Positions 26,249 through 35,058 of a DNA stretch of 61,731 nucleotides are shown here, one piece after another; positions within the stretch are counted from its first letter, which is position 1; each line of letters opens with the position of its first letter. Position numbers and translations under genes: made by a program. The stretch lies in the NCBI GenBank assembly GCA_019359495.1, contig JAHHHF010000107.1:1-61731 (forward strand), in the 5' to 3' direction. The stretch comes from Goleter apudmare HA4340-LM2. Lineage in GTDB: Bacteria; Cyanobacteriota; Cyanobacteriia; Cyanobacteriales; Nostocaceae. A model generated the notes under the pieces. The model was not told the DNA's origin. It ran no database searches and was given only the letters and a program-made list of their open reading frames with translations.

Positions 26249-26788
26249 TTAATTTTTGCGAATCTTCTTGTGTTTAGCTCTAATTGTGGCTCCCAGGATT
26301 TCAGATACCAAAACTTCAAAATTGCGGATGGGATGCGATCGCATTACAGCATCGGGATGCATAATCGGTTCAACTAGAATGGTAAACATTCCTAAGCGAT
26401 TCCCCGCTAAGACATCGGTAAATAAGCGATCGCCCACCATTCCCACTTGGTGAGATGGTAGATCCATTGCTTTGAGTGCAGCCCTGATTTTACGTCGTGA
26501 TGGCTTGGCTGCACTCAGGTAGTAAGGCAAATTGAGCGATCTAGCAATTCCCCCAATACGCGCTTCACTCAGGTTATTACTCACCAACCACAATGCAGTG
26601 CAGGCGCGAATTTGCTCTACCCACTGTCGTAGCTCTAGTGAAGCTGCTCCTACTGTAATGGGTACTAGGGTTTCATCCACATCCAACACCAGCCCCTTGA
26701 GCTGATATCGCTGGATAATGTCTGGGGACAGGTTCAAAACTGAACCTCTCAAAATCAAATCAGGCTGTAAGAGATTGTTCCAGGCCAT
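26249..26788 (-). CDS. YqeG family HAD-IIIA phosphatase
   Basis: A 179-residue HAD-superfamily phosphatase of the YqeG/GEP4 type. The nucleophile motif reads GLVLDVDETLVPI (Asp about residues 36-38), motif II is LVSNN, a Lys follows at AAKPSRRK, and the final motif GMVGDRLFTDVLAGNRLGM carries the acidic pair. Fungal and plant relatives are phosphatidylglycerophosphate phosphatases, so a role in PG lipid synthesis is likely, though not proven. ATG at 26786-26788. It has the same orientation as proB. Confidence 0.88.
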   Translation of the reverse strand: MAWNNLLQPDLILRGSVLNLSPDIIQRYQLKGLVLDVDETLVPITVGAASLELRQWVEQIRACTALWLVSNNLSEARIGGIARSLNLPYYLSAAKPSRRKIRAALKAMDLPSHQVGMVGDRLFTDVLAGNRLGMFTILVEPIMHPDAVMRSHPIRNFEVLVSEILGATIRAKHKKIRKN

Positions 26789-26790
26789 AG

Positions 26791-26868
26791 TGAAGAGTTA
26801 AGAGTTAAAGGTCAAAAGTCAAAAGTCAGTATTCATTACAAACGACGAATGACTAATGACTAATAACT
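26791..26868. repeat. Heptameric tandem repeats upstream of the YqeG gene
   Basis: GAGTTAA and GTCAAAA units (26795-26827), followed by GACGAATGACTAATGACTAA (26844-26863). Same repeat class as at 25824-26065. The remaining stretch to 27159 has an isolated 36-codon frame but nothing I can support. Confidence 0.65.
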
Positions 26869-27159
26869 ATTGCTGTTCCTGATGGATTTTGGCAACAGGT
26901 GCTTAGTATTTTTTAAGGTATGTTCTAGGGGTGATCGGGGAATAGCTATTGCTTATTCCCTATGACACCACTTGCTCTGGAATGGCTACGAGCCAAGATG
27001 AGCAAATGGCTGGGAAACCCGACGAAACTTGCGATAACGGGGGTCTTCCCTATCCCCAATTTCCCCAAATAACATACTTTAGCGGCAATGATTTTAATCT
27101 TCCACTACCACTGTGATTATAATTAAAAATTTAAAAATGTAACTTTTTAATTTTTAATG

Positions 27160-27732
27160 TCATTCAACTTCATTAAAAAGATGTTCTTCTAACAAAGGTT
27201 GTACTTTACGAAACTCTTCTGGAGATAGTAATTCGGGTAAACCTGCTTTCGAGATCCGGGCAAAAAACAGTAATGGATCGAGGGGTGTATAAATGGCATA
27301 CTCCTGTTCTTCATCGTAGAAGCTAGTGAGTAGCTGTAATTGCTCCGGCTCTAATTCTGCCTCGTCATCTTCAATTTCTAAAGTGAACAGTTCTGATTCT
27401 TCTACAGGTGGTAACTCACCTGCAACCGTCAGAGCATAAGCAGTATTTTTCAAAATCAGGTTCTGCTCAGATAGAACAGCTTGGGCTGTACCAAAGATTT
27501 TGTCAATAGTGTCATCGTCTTCTACTAAAACAGCTTCTTCGTCTTCGTCTTCACCTTGCCAAGCAAAAATCTCTACAGGTGAGTCAACAGGAAGCAGTAA
27601 TACGTATTCTTGCCCATCTACTGCGAGGGAATGCTCAATATAACATTCCAGATTCCGCCCTTTGTCGTCGGTCAAAGTGATGGAACCCGCATGAGCGCGA
27701 TCATTTTCTTCCGGAAATTGTGAGGAAAACAT
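27160..27732 (-). CDS. DUF3727 domain protein
   Basis: A 190-residue acidic protein of the DUF3727 family of cyanobacteria and plastids. The N-terminal region TLTDDKGRNLECYIEHSLAVDGQEYVLLLPVDSPVEIF is a small beta domain; a very acidic linker with runs of Glu and Asp follows, and the end FYDEEQEYAIYTPLDPLLFFARI is highly conserved-looking. The longer frame starts at a TTG; I use the ATG at 27730-27732. Function is unknown. It lies beside ruvX on the same strand, an association common in cyanobacteria as far as I recall. Confidence 0.85.
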   Translation of the reverse strand: MFSSQFPEENDRAHAGSITLTDDKGRNLECYIEHSLAVDGQEYVLLLPVDSPVEIFAWQGEDEDEEAVLVEDDDTIDKIFGTAQAVLSEQNLILKNTAYALTVAGELPPVEESELFTLEIEDDEAELEPEQLQLLTSFYDEEQEYAIYTPLDPLLFFARISKAGLPELLSPEEFRKVQPLLEEHLFNEVE

Positions 27733-27872
27733 AGCCAAGTTGTGGAACTTTATAAAGACCAGCTATTTGGGATATCTCTTTGTTATTTAATGACAGGTAA
27801 TGCCACACAAATAGCTTTAGAGATAAATACAACTGCTGGGTAATAGTTTTCAGAATATCATGTTAAAAGGTA

Positions 27873-28349
27873 TCAATACTCAACAGCTACCACTGGGCTA
27901 TAAGATTGACCACGCCGAGCATCTAGCCATTGTTGCAAAATTAAAGCTGCTGCTTTCCGGTCTATTAAGGCTTTGTGTCTTGATGGAGAGCGATTTTCGG
28001 CTTTTAGCAGTTGTTCTGCTTGAAATGAAGTTAATCGCTCATCCACGTATTCCAAAGGTAGTTGTAGCGCTTTAGCAACTCTAGTAGCAAACTTTTGCAC
28101 TTGACGCGCCTGAAACCCTAAAGAGCCGTCCATGGAATAAGGTAAACCAAAAACTAGTACTTCTACCTGGCGCTCATCTACTAGCTGGCGTAGCTGCTCG
28201 ATATCTTGCTCAAAAGAAGCACGTTCTATTGTAGTAATACCCGTGGCAATCAAACCTGTGCGATCACACCCTGCAACACCAATCCGCTTGCGACCAAAAT
28301 CTAATCCTAACGCTGAAATCAACTGTTTTGATTGCTCCTGGGGTGTCAC
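27873..28349 (-). CDS. ruvX: Putative pre-16S rRNA nuclease / Holliday-junction resolvase-like protein
   Basis: A RuvX/YqgF protein with an RNase H-like fold. The first acidic residue lies in ALGLDFGRKRIGVAG, the middle motif is LVFGLPYSMDGSLG, and the acidic pair follows in YVDERLTSFQAEQLL and DRKAAALILQQWLD. The homologue matures the 5' end of 16S rRNA in E. coli. The longer frame to 28421 overlaps the upstream GNAT gene. I choose GTG at 28347-28349, one base after that gene's TAG, which gives close translational coupling. This yields 158 residues, close to the family norm. Confidence 0.9.
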   Translation of the reverse strand: MTPQEQSKQLISALGLDFGRKRIGVAGCDRTGLIATGITTIERASFEQDIEQLRQLVDERQVEVLVFGLPYSMDGSLGFQARQVQKFATRVAKALQLPLEYVDERLTSFQAEQLLKAENRSPSRHKALIDRKAAALILQQWLDARRGQSYSPVVAVEY

Positions 28350-28350
28350 A

Positions 28351-29607
28351 CTATTTCTCCTGCTGTGGTTCTGCTGAGTCAGACTGACCAGATGCTTCAA
28401 TGTTACAGTTTTTGCATCCAAAGTTCATCGGTTCCGACTTGGGTGGTGCTGATCTCTCTGGCGATGATTGTTGTACTTGCTGTACCCATGACATCCCACC
28501 CGGAATCGGTTTACGAGCCGGTTGGAGACCTTGCAATACTTCCGGCCACTGAATCCCTTCTAAGGAAACAAACTTCGACTCCCGTAACTTGTGCCAAACT
28601 GAGCGGGACATAATTAAGGTATGTTCGATGCGATTGGCGCCAATGCGCTCTAAATACTCTTCTCGTTCTGGCTGATAGTCCGAAGAAGCTAGTTGCAACC
28701 CTTGCTGCGGAAAATCTTGGGCAATGCGAGCTAGTTGAGATAGTAATTCTGGATACAGCCAAGTGTACGCAGGGTGAACAGTCAGCGTTGCTACGTGGGG
28801 AGCAATACCCTTGCGGTCAAGTTGCACCTGAAAATGTCCGATCGCCGCTTTGCGCTGGGGTTCAAACACATAGCCACATACTACTTCTGTTTTCGTCACC
28901 CACTGTTTCACAGCGTCAGTTAAAACACCAAACAAACTAGTTTTGAAGTCACGGGTGTTGCGATCAAACACCTGACGCACTAAAGGCGGCATGGATGCCG
29001 TATCTAATTGATAGAGTAACTGAGCATCGGCATTACTGACTGGCAAAAGATTGGGTAGGTCTGGCTCTGCTTGTGCTAATTCAGACAACAACTCTGGGGT
29101 GATTTCCCAGTAGGTTATTTCTGCTAGGCGCTGAAAGCCATTTTGCCGATACAGTGCTAGGGCTTCTTTGTCGTTAACATTTACTTCTAATATCCACGTG
29201 CGCGCTTCTAAGATCGACTCGAAGCAATGGCGCATTAGTTGGGAGCCAATTCCTTGTTTATCAGCACTACGGTCTAGCATCACCTTATCAATGCGCCAAG
29301 TACTGCGCGTCCGGTTAAACGGTGACACTTGAATCATTCCTAGTAGCACACGGCCCTGTTCTGCTACGTAGGAAGAGAATAAGTACTGTAACGGGTTGGG
29401 AAACCAACTCAAGCATTTGATGAACCCATACCAGCGACGCAGCCATTGCATCTGGCGGATAGCAAAACAAGTACCCTTGGGATTCAGGGCTGCAAATGAC
29501 TCTTGAGTAAGGCGCTCAATATCGTCCAGATCCCGGTATTGGACTGGTCGGATGACAACGCTGAGATTTCTTGGAAATAATGAAGTCATTTTGATTCGAG
29601 CCGCCAT
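28351..29607 (-). CDS. GNAT family N-acetyltransferase
   Basis: A 418-residue protein with an N-terminal GNAT domain. SVVIRPVQYRDLDDIERLTQ opens it, and DRSADKQGIGSQLMRHCFE (Q/RxxGxG/A acetyl-CoA loop) and VNVNDKEALALYRQNGF follow at about residues 110-160. The remaining 250 residues may hold a second, degenerate acetyltransferase fold, with FVQLDRKGIAPHVATLTVHP-like strands. The target is unknown. ATG at 29605-29607, with AAGG nearby; another ATG lies six codons later. It is immediately upstream of, and probably co-translated with, ruvX. Confidence 0.82.
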   Translation of the reverse strand: MAARIKMTSLFPRNLSVVIRPVQYRDLDDIERLTQESFAALNPKGTCFAIRQMQWLRRWYGFIKCLSWFPNPLQYLFSSYVAEQGRVLLGMIQVSPFNRTRSTWRIDKVMLDRSADKQGIGSQLMRHCFESILEARTWILEVNVNDKEALALYRQNGFQRLAEITYWEITPELLSELAQAEPDLPNLLPVSNADAQLLYQLDTASMPPLVRQVFDRNTRDFKTSLFGVLTDAVKQWVTKTEVVCGYVFEPQRKAAIGHFQVQLDRKGIAPHVATLTVHPAYTWLYPELLSQLARIAQDFPQQGLQLASSDYQPEREEYLERIGANRIEHTLIMSRSVWHKLRESKFVSLEGIQWPEVLQGLQPARKPIPGGMSWVQQVQQSSPERSAPPKSEPMNFGCKNCNIEASGQSDSAEPQQEK

Positions 29608-29726
29608 TGAGCCTTAACTAACTGCTCTTGCTGAGTAGTTGTTGCAATAACAATTTTAACGGTTTTCCGTGGCTTGCTATTGCTCCAAAAGAGTGATTTT
29701 CGTAACCAGATACTTAAATGAGGACG

Positions 29727-29783
29727 AAAAAAGCAGACTTTGTGGGAACACCATTGGTGTTGACCCAATCATAGCCTGCTTTT
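29727..29783 (-). terminator. Two-tier hairpin with T-tail, minus strand
   Basis: On the minus strand AAAAGCAG (29783-29776) pairs with CTGCTTTT (29736-29729) and a T-run follows. An inner near-palindrome AACACCATTGGTGTT lies at 29747-29761. Placed about 35 bp after the stop of the 69-residue gene, it should end that transcript before the GNAT gene. Confidence 0.65.
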
Positions 29784-29817
29784 ATTTTATGTGTAATTAG
29801 ATGAAAATTTGTATATT

Positions 29818-30027
29818 CTACAGCCCTTGGCGAGAAATTAGCTTTTCAAAGTGAGCTTGAGTTTGATGGAGTAACTCTTCTCGACTACCTTCTTGGGTCT
29901 GTTTCAAGGTTGGAACCAGATTGCGAGCTTGCAGAGTCATGTGTAGCTGGAGATGGGCAACATATTCACTAAAATCTTCGTTGGCTGCACTTGCTACACT
30001 ATTGCTCGTTAAGAAATTTGATTCCAT
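29818..30027 (-). CDS. Small conserved-looking hypothetical protein
   Basis: A 69-residue protein that I do not recognise. It is rich in Gln, Glu and Ser, probably helical, and has no Cys, no membrane segment and no signal peptide. The segment SEYVAHLQLHMTLQARNLVPTLKQTQEGSREELLHQTQAHFEK is amphipathic. GGAGAAC lies 12 bp before the ATG at 30025-30027. It has its own terminator-like hairpin downstream, which supports it being an independent transcript. No neighbour suggests a role. Confidence 0.6.
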   Translation of the reverse strand: MESNFLTSNSVASAANEDFSEYVAHLQLHMTLQARNLVPTLKQTQEGSREELLHQTQAHFEKLISRQGL

Positions 30028-30181
30028 TGCGACTGTGTTCTCCTTTCTTAGTGTTGTGCTGTTTGTTCACATCACTAAAACCTATCACGTCGGTTTCACA
30101 GGCTTTTTAATTTGCAATGAAGTGTAATAGTTCTTTAGATGGAGGAATTAATACCTAGAGGAAATCGCTCTTCTGACTCCC

Positions 30182-30982
30182 TCAAAAAAAGACTTGTAAA
30201 GTGTCTTGCAAATTAATTTGTAACCGTGAGTGAGCATTTCCATTATTGACGGCAATTTCTACGCAGCCATGACTACCAACTAAGGCGATAATCGCGCCAA
30301 CTTCAACATCACTGTAAGTTACATACCCCGGTATCCTCAACCCCGCAGCTTGCACATACCAGGTTTTGCCTTGTACGTAACTCCCTGGAATGTTGCTGAC
30401 TAAGTTGCCAAAGTGATCAATATATTGAATGCAACCCACTACGCCAGTTGTGGTTTCTTGATAATCAGGTATATCTAGAGTTACCAAAGTTAAAGGATCA
30501 ATTTCTTGTCCTAGCTGTTTGAGGGTGATTCCACTAGCTAAATGCGCTCCCACTGGTACAAAAATATCCCGCCCGTGAAAAGTTTTACTTGGTTGGGGAG
30601 TTCTCCAATGATCAGGATTTGTCAGTTGAACCGCCCTAATCGCCGGACTTTGGCTGAGTACCCCACTAAATATGCCATTATCCGGCCCTACCAAAAATCC
30701 TTGAGCAAATTCTACCGCGATCGCCCGTCGCATACTTCCCACGCCTGGATCTACCACCGCTACATGCACAGTACCCTCAGGGAAGTAGGGGTAAGCATGT
30801 ATCAGACAAAACCTAGCCGCAGCTATACTTTGTGGTGGTATGTGATGGGTTAAGTCTACCACCGTTAGTCTGGGGTTGATTTGAGCGATCGCTCCTTTCA
30901 TCACACCTACATACACATCGCGATCGCCAAAATCGCTAATTAAGGTGAGGAGTTGCCCTTGACCCATCTGCTGCTCAGACAT
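30182..30982 (-). CDS. SAM hydrolase (DUF62/SAM hydroxide adenosyltransferase family)
   Basis: A 266-residue protein of the S-adenosylmethionine hydroxide adenosyltransferase family, related to chlorinase and fluorinase. It hydrolyses AdoMet to adenosine and methionine. Motifs are LLTLISDFGDRDVYVGVMKG at the start, VDLTHHIPPQSI, VHVAVVDPGVGSMRRAIAV, VGPDNGIFSG and HGRDIFVPVGAHLASG. The Asp-Arg-His set of the hydrolase type (as opposed to the halogenase loop) appears present. ATG at 30980-30982. Single gene; its physiological purpose in bacteria is unsettled. Confidence 0.88.
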   Translation of the reverse strand: MSEQQMGQGQLLTLISDFGDRDVYVGVMKGAIAQINPRLTVVDLTHHIPPQSIAAARFCLIHAYPYFPEGTVHVAVVDPGVGSMRRAIAVEFAQGFLVGPDNGIFSGVLSQSPAIRAVQLTNPDHWRTPQPSKTFHGRDIFVPVGAHLASGITLKQLGQEIDPLTLVTLDIPDYQETTTGVVGCIQYIDHFGNLVSNIPGSYVQGKTWYVQAAGLRIPGYVTYSDVEVGAIIALVGSHGCVEIAVNNGNAHSRLQINLQDTLQVFF

Positions 30983-31071
30983 AGTTCTAGCTCAAAAAAC
31001 TATATTAAGACATATTTTTCTGTAGCCAGTGCTACCAAATTTATATGATATGTTAGGATTACAAAACATAA

Positions 31072-31182
31072 TAAGTAGCTCAGTGTTGAAAATTATCGTT
31101 ATGACAAGGCAGGAGGGAAGAGGACCATAGCTTTGTTTATCTTTCTTAACTTAGTTTTGTTTTTTCCCACCGACTTACTTAA
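31072..31182 (+). repeat. 111-bp dispersed element, copy 3
   Basis: Runs from TAAGTAGCTCAG to CCGACTTACTTAA, identical in length to the copy at 6865-6975 and differing at only a few bases. It lies 23 bp before the start of the small gene at 31206 and so covers its promoter region, as the diverged copy does at the DUF711 gene. Confidence 0.78.
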
Positions 31183-31205
31183 AACAACTTAAAGGGGTAA
31201 TTACT

Positions 31206-31361
31206 ATGAGCAACAACAGAGTACAAGCTATCCAAAAAGCACAAGAAGCTCATAAACAGAATATTCAAAGAAGCCTAGAACATCGCTTGCAAGTAGCCAG
31301 AGCCAAGGGTGATGACAAGCTGATTCGCCAATTAGAGGCGGAAATGACTTATTTCGCCTAA
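31206..31361 (+). CDS. 51-residue conserved-type small protein
   Basis: ATG at 31206 to TAA at 31359-31361. The product MSNNRVQAIQKAQEAH... is a highly charged, helical small protein ending in LEAEMTYFA, with heptad-like spacing suitable for a coiled coil. AGGGG lies 9-13 bp before the ATG (AAAGGGGTAATTACT). A textbook intrinsic terminator follows 36 bp after the stop, so this is a well-delimited single-gene transcript. I do not know its function; small proteins of this look are found across cyanobacteria. Confidence 0.7.
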   Translation: MSNNRVQAIQKAQEAHKQNIQRSLEHRLQVARAKGDDKLIRQLEAEMTYFA

Positions 31362-31396
31362 ATCGAGTTTTCGTAGTTCATAGTTTTGTTGTGTGT

Positions 31397-31420
31397 AAGC
31401 CCGCTATTGCGGGCTTTTTT
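31397..31420 (+). terminator. Intrinsic terminator of the small gene
   Basis: AAGCCCGC (31397-31404) pairs perfectly with GCGGGCTT (31409-31416) and is followed by a T-run. It separates the small plus-strand gene from the convergent exopolysaccharide cluster; its reverse orientation may also serve the cluster. Confidence 0.9.
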
Positions 31421-31438
31421 GTTTAATTACGAACTCAA

Positions 31439-33661
31439 TTAACGCCAATCATCAAAGCCTACTGGTTCTCGCTTCCGAGTTGTAGCCACAGGATGCTCTT
31501 GAGATTTACTTTCATCTGTGAAGTAGTAGTAACTATGGCTTTCATTTTGAGTAATAACTGCGTTCACAACTTGACCCAGGACATTCTGTCCAGATTTTTC
31601 TAAAATCTCGCAAGCAGCAGTAGCATGAACAGAATCAACTACCCCAGGACGCACTATGAACAAGACACCATCAGCCATCTGACCTAAAGTAGCCGCGTCG
31701 GCTGCAACATTAAGTGAAGGAGTATCAATAATTACAAAATCGTAGTTGATAGCGAAATTCTTAATTAACGCCGCCATACGTTTTGAGTCTAGGAGAGATG
31801 CGGGTGAGGGAGGTATGACACCAGCAGTCAGTACATCCAAATTATCCATGACTTTTTTGGCTACTGTCCTGGTCTCAGCCTGACCAACAATAAGATTACT
31901 CAAACCTTGACTATTAGTTAAGTTCCAAATTTGATGCTGTACTGGGCGGTGCAAATCTCCATCGACTAACAATACCCGTCGCTCCATCTGAGCCATTGCT
32001 AAAGCTAAATTTGTAGCTACTGTTGATTTACCTTCTCCAGGGATGGAACTTGTAATCACAATTACCTTTAATTCTTTATCAGCGCTCATAAATTTCAAAT
32101 TCGCCCGCAGCATCCGGTAGGCTTCACTAATTGGCGAGCGGGGAATATCTCTGACAATTAACCTTGAAGTGGATAATTCGGCCTCTTCGTTACTGCTAAC
32201 GTAATTTTTTGACTTACTAAAAGCTGGAATTACTCCTAACAAAGTAAACCCTAGTAAGTCCTTAGCCTCATCAACTGTCTTGATTGATTTATCTCTGATT
32301 TCCAAAATATACATGGTTCCTAGAGCAGCCAAAGCAGCTAGTAACCCTGCACTCAGATATGAGACCATAGGGGAAGAAATAGGTTTGTCAGGAACTTGGG
32401 CTTCCGATACTAAACTGGCGTTACCTAGCTTTTGACTTTCTGCTAAACGGCTCTCTTGCAGCTTTTGTAGCAGCACCAAATAGGTAGATTGAGATGCTTG
32501 GACTTTACGTTCTAACTGGCGCTGTTGCTGCTCTAATCGGGGTATAGTATTCAGCCTTTGCTTATGAGTTGCTTGTAAGTTCGATAACGTTGCTACCTGA
32601 CTGATTAAACCCTTACGAGTCGATTCTAATCTGACAAGTTCTCCTGCTAACTGTTGCTGTAGCGCTCCTGCCTGCAAATTACTATTAGCTTGTGGTAGGT
32701 TCACCCCTACAATTCGCTGAACTCGCCGTTGGAGAATTTCATTTAAAGTCTTTAACTTTTCTTGTAAGTTAATAATTTCAGGATGTCTATCTCTCAAGAC
32801 AGTCCGCCGAGCAGCAATTTGAGATTCTAACTGTTGGATTTCTTTGAGAATATCTTGTACCCCAGAAGATTGACTAATAGAAGCCATAGCTACTGCTTGC
32901 TGAGGATTCTGACTCAATTGTTGACGAATCTCTTCAGATTGAGCACTAAGATTAGCAATTTGAGATTGAGCGTCACCAAGCTGTCTTTGCCAATCTTGAA
33001 TTAATTCCAGGGACTTAGTTGCTTCTTCTTGTAGGGAAACAATTTTATTTTTATCTTTGAATTCTGCCAGTTCAGCTTCTGCTTTTCTGACAATTAATTC
33101 GGCAGTTGGTAACTGTTTTTCTAAAAATACACGGGCAGCAGCAGCTTCTTTTCTCCGAGAAGATACGTTATGTTCTAAATAGGTATTGATGACAGCATTA
33201 ACTACCTCTGCTGCTATTTTAGGGTTCTCATCTCTGTAGGAAACTTGTAGGACATCTGCTCCCTTAATATCCTTTACAGAAAGGTTTTTCAAAAATGCTT
33301 CTGTTCTTAAAGTTACTCCTTTATTATCCTTTAAATTAAGTTTTGATATGGTTTGTTGCACAAGGGGGAAAGACCGGAGAATTTCTGATTCTGTATTTAA
33401 AGGATTAGTTTTTTGATCCTGTGCAACTGTTTCTAACTTTCCTATTTCTGTTCCTACTCCTGTCAATGAAGAGATAGTATTTGTCCTTTGAAAGGATATC
33501 TTTCCTTCCGTTTCATAAACAGGTTTTTTCAAAAAAGAAACAAGTACAGACAAGCAAAAAACTGGGATAAAAACTCTCAAGCCTGGTATCCAACGACGTT
33601 TTAGTATTTGCCAGTATTTATCTAATGTAAAGGTAGTGGCTTGTGATTCTGTTGATTCCAT
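31439..33661 (-). CDS. Polysaccharide co-polymerase / tyrosine autokinase (Wzc/GumC type)
   Basis: A 740-residue inner-membrane protein controlling chain length and export of polysaccharide. The Wzz domain begins near residue 10 with a membrane segment (VFIPVFCLSVLVSFL). A long coiled coil fills about residues 170-420, and a second membrane segment lies near residue 435 (SYLSAGLLAALAAL). The C-terminal BY-kinase has Walker A SSIPGEGKST (about 540-550), Walker A' LLVDGDLHRP and Walker B FVIIDTPS (about 645). A small tyrosine cluster (SHSYYYF, about residue 708) near the end is the likely autophosphorylation site. It is the last gene of the minus-strand cluster. Confidence 0.93.
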   Translation of the reverse strand: MESTESQATTFTLDKYWQILKRRWIPGLRVFIPVFCLSVLVSFLKKPVYETEGKISFQRTNTISSLTGVGTEIGKLETVAQDQKTNPLNTESEILRSFPLVQQTISKLNLKDNKGVTLRTEAFLKNLSVKDIKGADVLQVSYRDENPKIAAEVVNAVINTYLEHNVSSRRKEAAAARVFLEKQLPTAELIVRKAEAELAEFKDKNKIVSLQEEATKSLELIQDWQRQLGDAQSQIANLSAQSEEIRQQLSQNPQQAVAMASISQSSGVQDILKEIQQLESQIAARRTVLRDRHPEIINLQEKLKTLNEILQRRVQRIVGVNLPQANSNLQAGALQQQLAGELVRLESTRKGLISQVATLSNLQATHKQRLNTIPRLEQQQRQLERKVQASQSTYLVLLQKLQESRLAESQKLGNASLVSEAQVPDKPISSPMVSYLSAGLLAALAALGTMYILEIRDKSIKTVDEAKDLLGFTLLGVIPAFSKSKNYVSSNEEAELSTSRLIVRDIPRSPISEAYRMLRANLKFMSADKELKVIVITSSIPGEGKSTVATNLALAMAQMERRVLLVDGDLHRPVQHQIWNLTNSQGLSNLIVGQAETRTVAKKVMDNLDVLTAGVIPPSPASLLDSKRMAALIKNFAINYDFVIIDTPSLNVAADAATLGQMADGVLFIVRPGVVDSVHATAACEILEKSGQNVLGQVVNAVITQNESHSYYYFTDESKSQEHPVATTRKREPVGFDDWR

Positions 33662-33867
33662 AAATTTATTTTTTATTGTCTAATTATATTAGATATATTT
33701 ATCTTACTAGAGTTGTAATACTTGTGATAAGTAGAATCACAATTTCCTGAATAAATCAAGAATCTTGTTGCTTCTCAATGATTTGGAGATGCCATTAATT
33801 AATATGATTGATTAGTATAATTTTGATACAGCCTACAAAATTAAATATGGTTTGATCAACAAATAGT

Positions 33868-35001
33868 TCAATTGCTGTTGTGTGCTTTAGCGATCGCATC
33901 AATTACCCGCTCTAAATCTGCGTCTGTTAAATTAGAACCAGAAGGTAAGCACAAACCATGTGCAAATAAATCTTCGGCTACAGCACCACCAATAGATTCA
34001 CAACCAGCAAACGCCGGCTGTAGATGTAAAGGTTTCCATACGGGGCGGGCTTCAATTTGCTGTTGGGCGAGTGCTAATCGTACTTGCTCCCGATCTGCAC
34101 CAAAGGCTATTGGGTCAATTGTTAGACAAGTTAACCAGCGAGTTGCTTTTCCGAAATCTGCTTCTGGCATGAATGCTATTCCTGGGAGAGTTCCTAAAGC
34201 CTGGTGGTAAACTTTAAAGTTGCGTCGTCTCGCTTGCACTCGCTCCTGCAAAACCAGCAATTGACCGCGACCAATCCCAGCTAAAACGTTGCTAAGGCGG
34301 TAGTTGTAGCCAATGGTGGAGTGTTGGTAATGGGGTGCGGGATCGCGGGCTTGAGTTGCCAAGAAACGAGCTTTCGCTACCAATTCTGAGTCATCAGACA
34401 CCAACATCCCACCACCAGAAGTGGTGATAATTTTATTACCATTGAATGAGTAAATGCCAATATGACCGAAGGTTCCGGGGGTACGCCCCTTATAGGTAGC
34501 CCCTAAAGCTTCGGCTGCGTCTTCAATTAAGGGAATATGATATTGATTGCAAGCTTTGAGAATCGGAGCAATGTCAGCACTTTGACCATACAGATGCACC
34601 AACACAACTGCTTTCGGTAATTTCCCAATCCGGGCGCGGTGTGCTAAGGCTTCTTGTAACAAATCGGGATTCATATTCCAAGAAAGGCGATCGCTATCAA
34701 TAAATACTGGTTTTGCCCCTAGATAAGCAATGGGGTTAGCTGTCGCCGCAAAGGTCAGCGTGGAGCAAAATACTTCATCTCCAGGTTTGACACCAATCAA
34801 CAGCAAGGCTAAATGTATCGCTGCCGTCCCAGAACTCACCGCAGCTGCATAGCTAGCACCAGTGACTTGACAAAATTCCTGCTCGAAAGCATCTACATGG
34901 GGGCCTACGGGAGCAATCCAGTTAGTGTCAAAGGCTTCTTTCACGAATTCAAGTTCGCGATCGCCCATGTGAGGAGTTGAAAGGAGAATTGGTTTACCCA
35001 T
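33868..35001 (-). CDS. DegT/DnrJ/EryC1/StrS-type sugar aminotransferase
   Basis: A 377-residue PLP enzyme that transfers an amino group to a keto-sugar nucleotide, or acts in related chemistry. The PLP Lys is in GIYSFNGNKIITTSGGGML (about residue 189). Other family motifs are AAVSSGTAAIHLALL (phosphate binding), PLIEDAAEALGATYKG (Asp) and GYNYRLSNVLAGIGRGQL. ATG at 34999-35001. In this cluster a CapD/WbpM-type dehydratase could furnish its 4-keto-6-deoxy substrate, so it probably makes a 4-amino sugar. Product identity is inference. Confidence 0.92.
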   Translation of the reverse strand: MGKPILLSTPHMGDRELEFVKEAFDTNWIAPVGPHVDAFEQEFCQVTGASYAAAVSSGTAAIHLALLLIGVKPGDEVFCSTLTFAATANPIAYLGAKPVFIDSDRLSWNMNPDLLQEALAHRARIGKLPKAVVLVHLYGQSADIAPILKACNQYHIPLIEDAAEALGATYKGRTPGTFGHIGIYSFNGNKIITTSGGGMLVSDDSELVAKARFLATQARDPAPHYQHSTIGYNYRLSNVLAGIGRGQLLVLQERVQARRRNFKVYHQALGTLPGIAFMPEADFGKATRWLTCLTIDPIAFGADREQVRLALAQQQIEARPVWKPLHLQPAFAGCESIGGAVAEDLFAHGLCLPSGSNLTDADLERVIDAIAKAHNSN

Positions 35002-35058
35002 TGTTCTAATTTACTAGTCTTACTATTTATCCTCCATTATGAGCCAAGCCTATATGTT

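Noticed and set aside
26962-27072. A 36-residue plus-strand frame starting MTPLALEWLRAKMSKW
   Set aside because: No ribosome site, no family likeness and no neighbour to support it.
29586-29768. A 60-codon minus-strand frame between the GNAT and 69-residue genes
   Set aside because: It spans the terminator hairpin and the start of the GNAT gene; the product is unlikely, and the overlap argues for a shadow.
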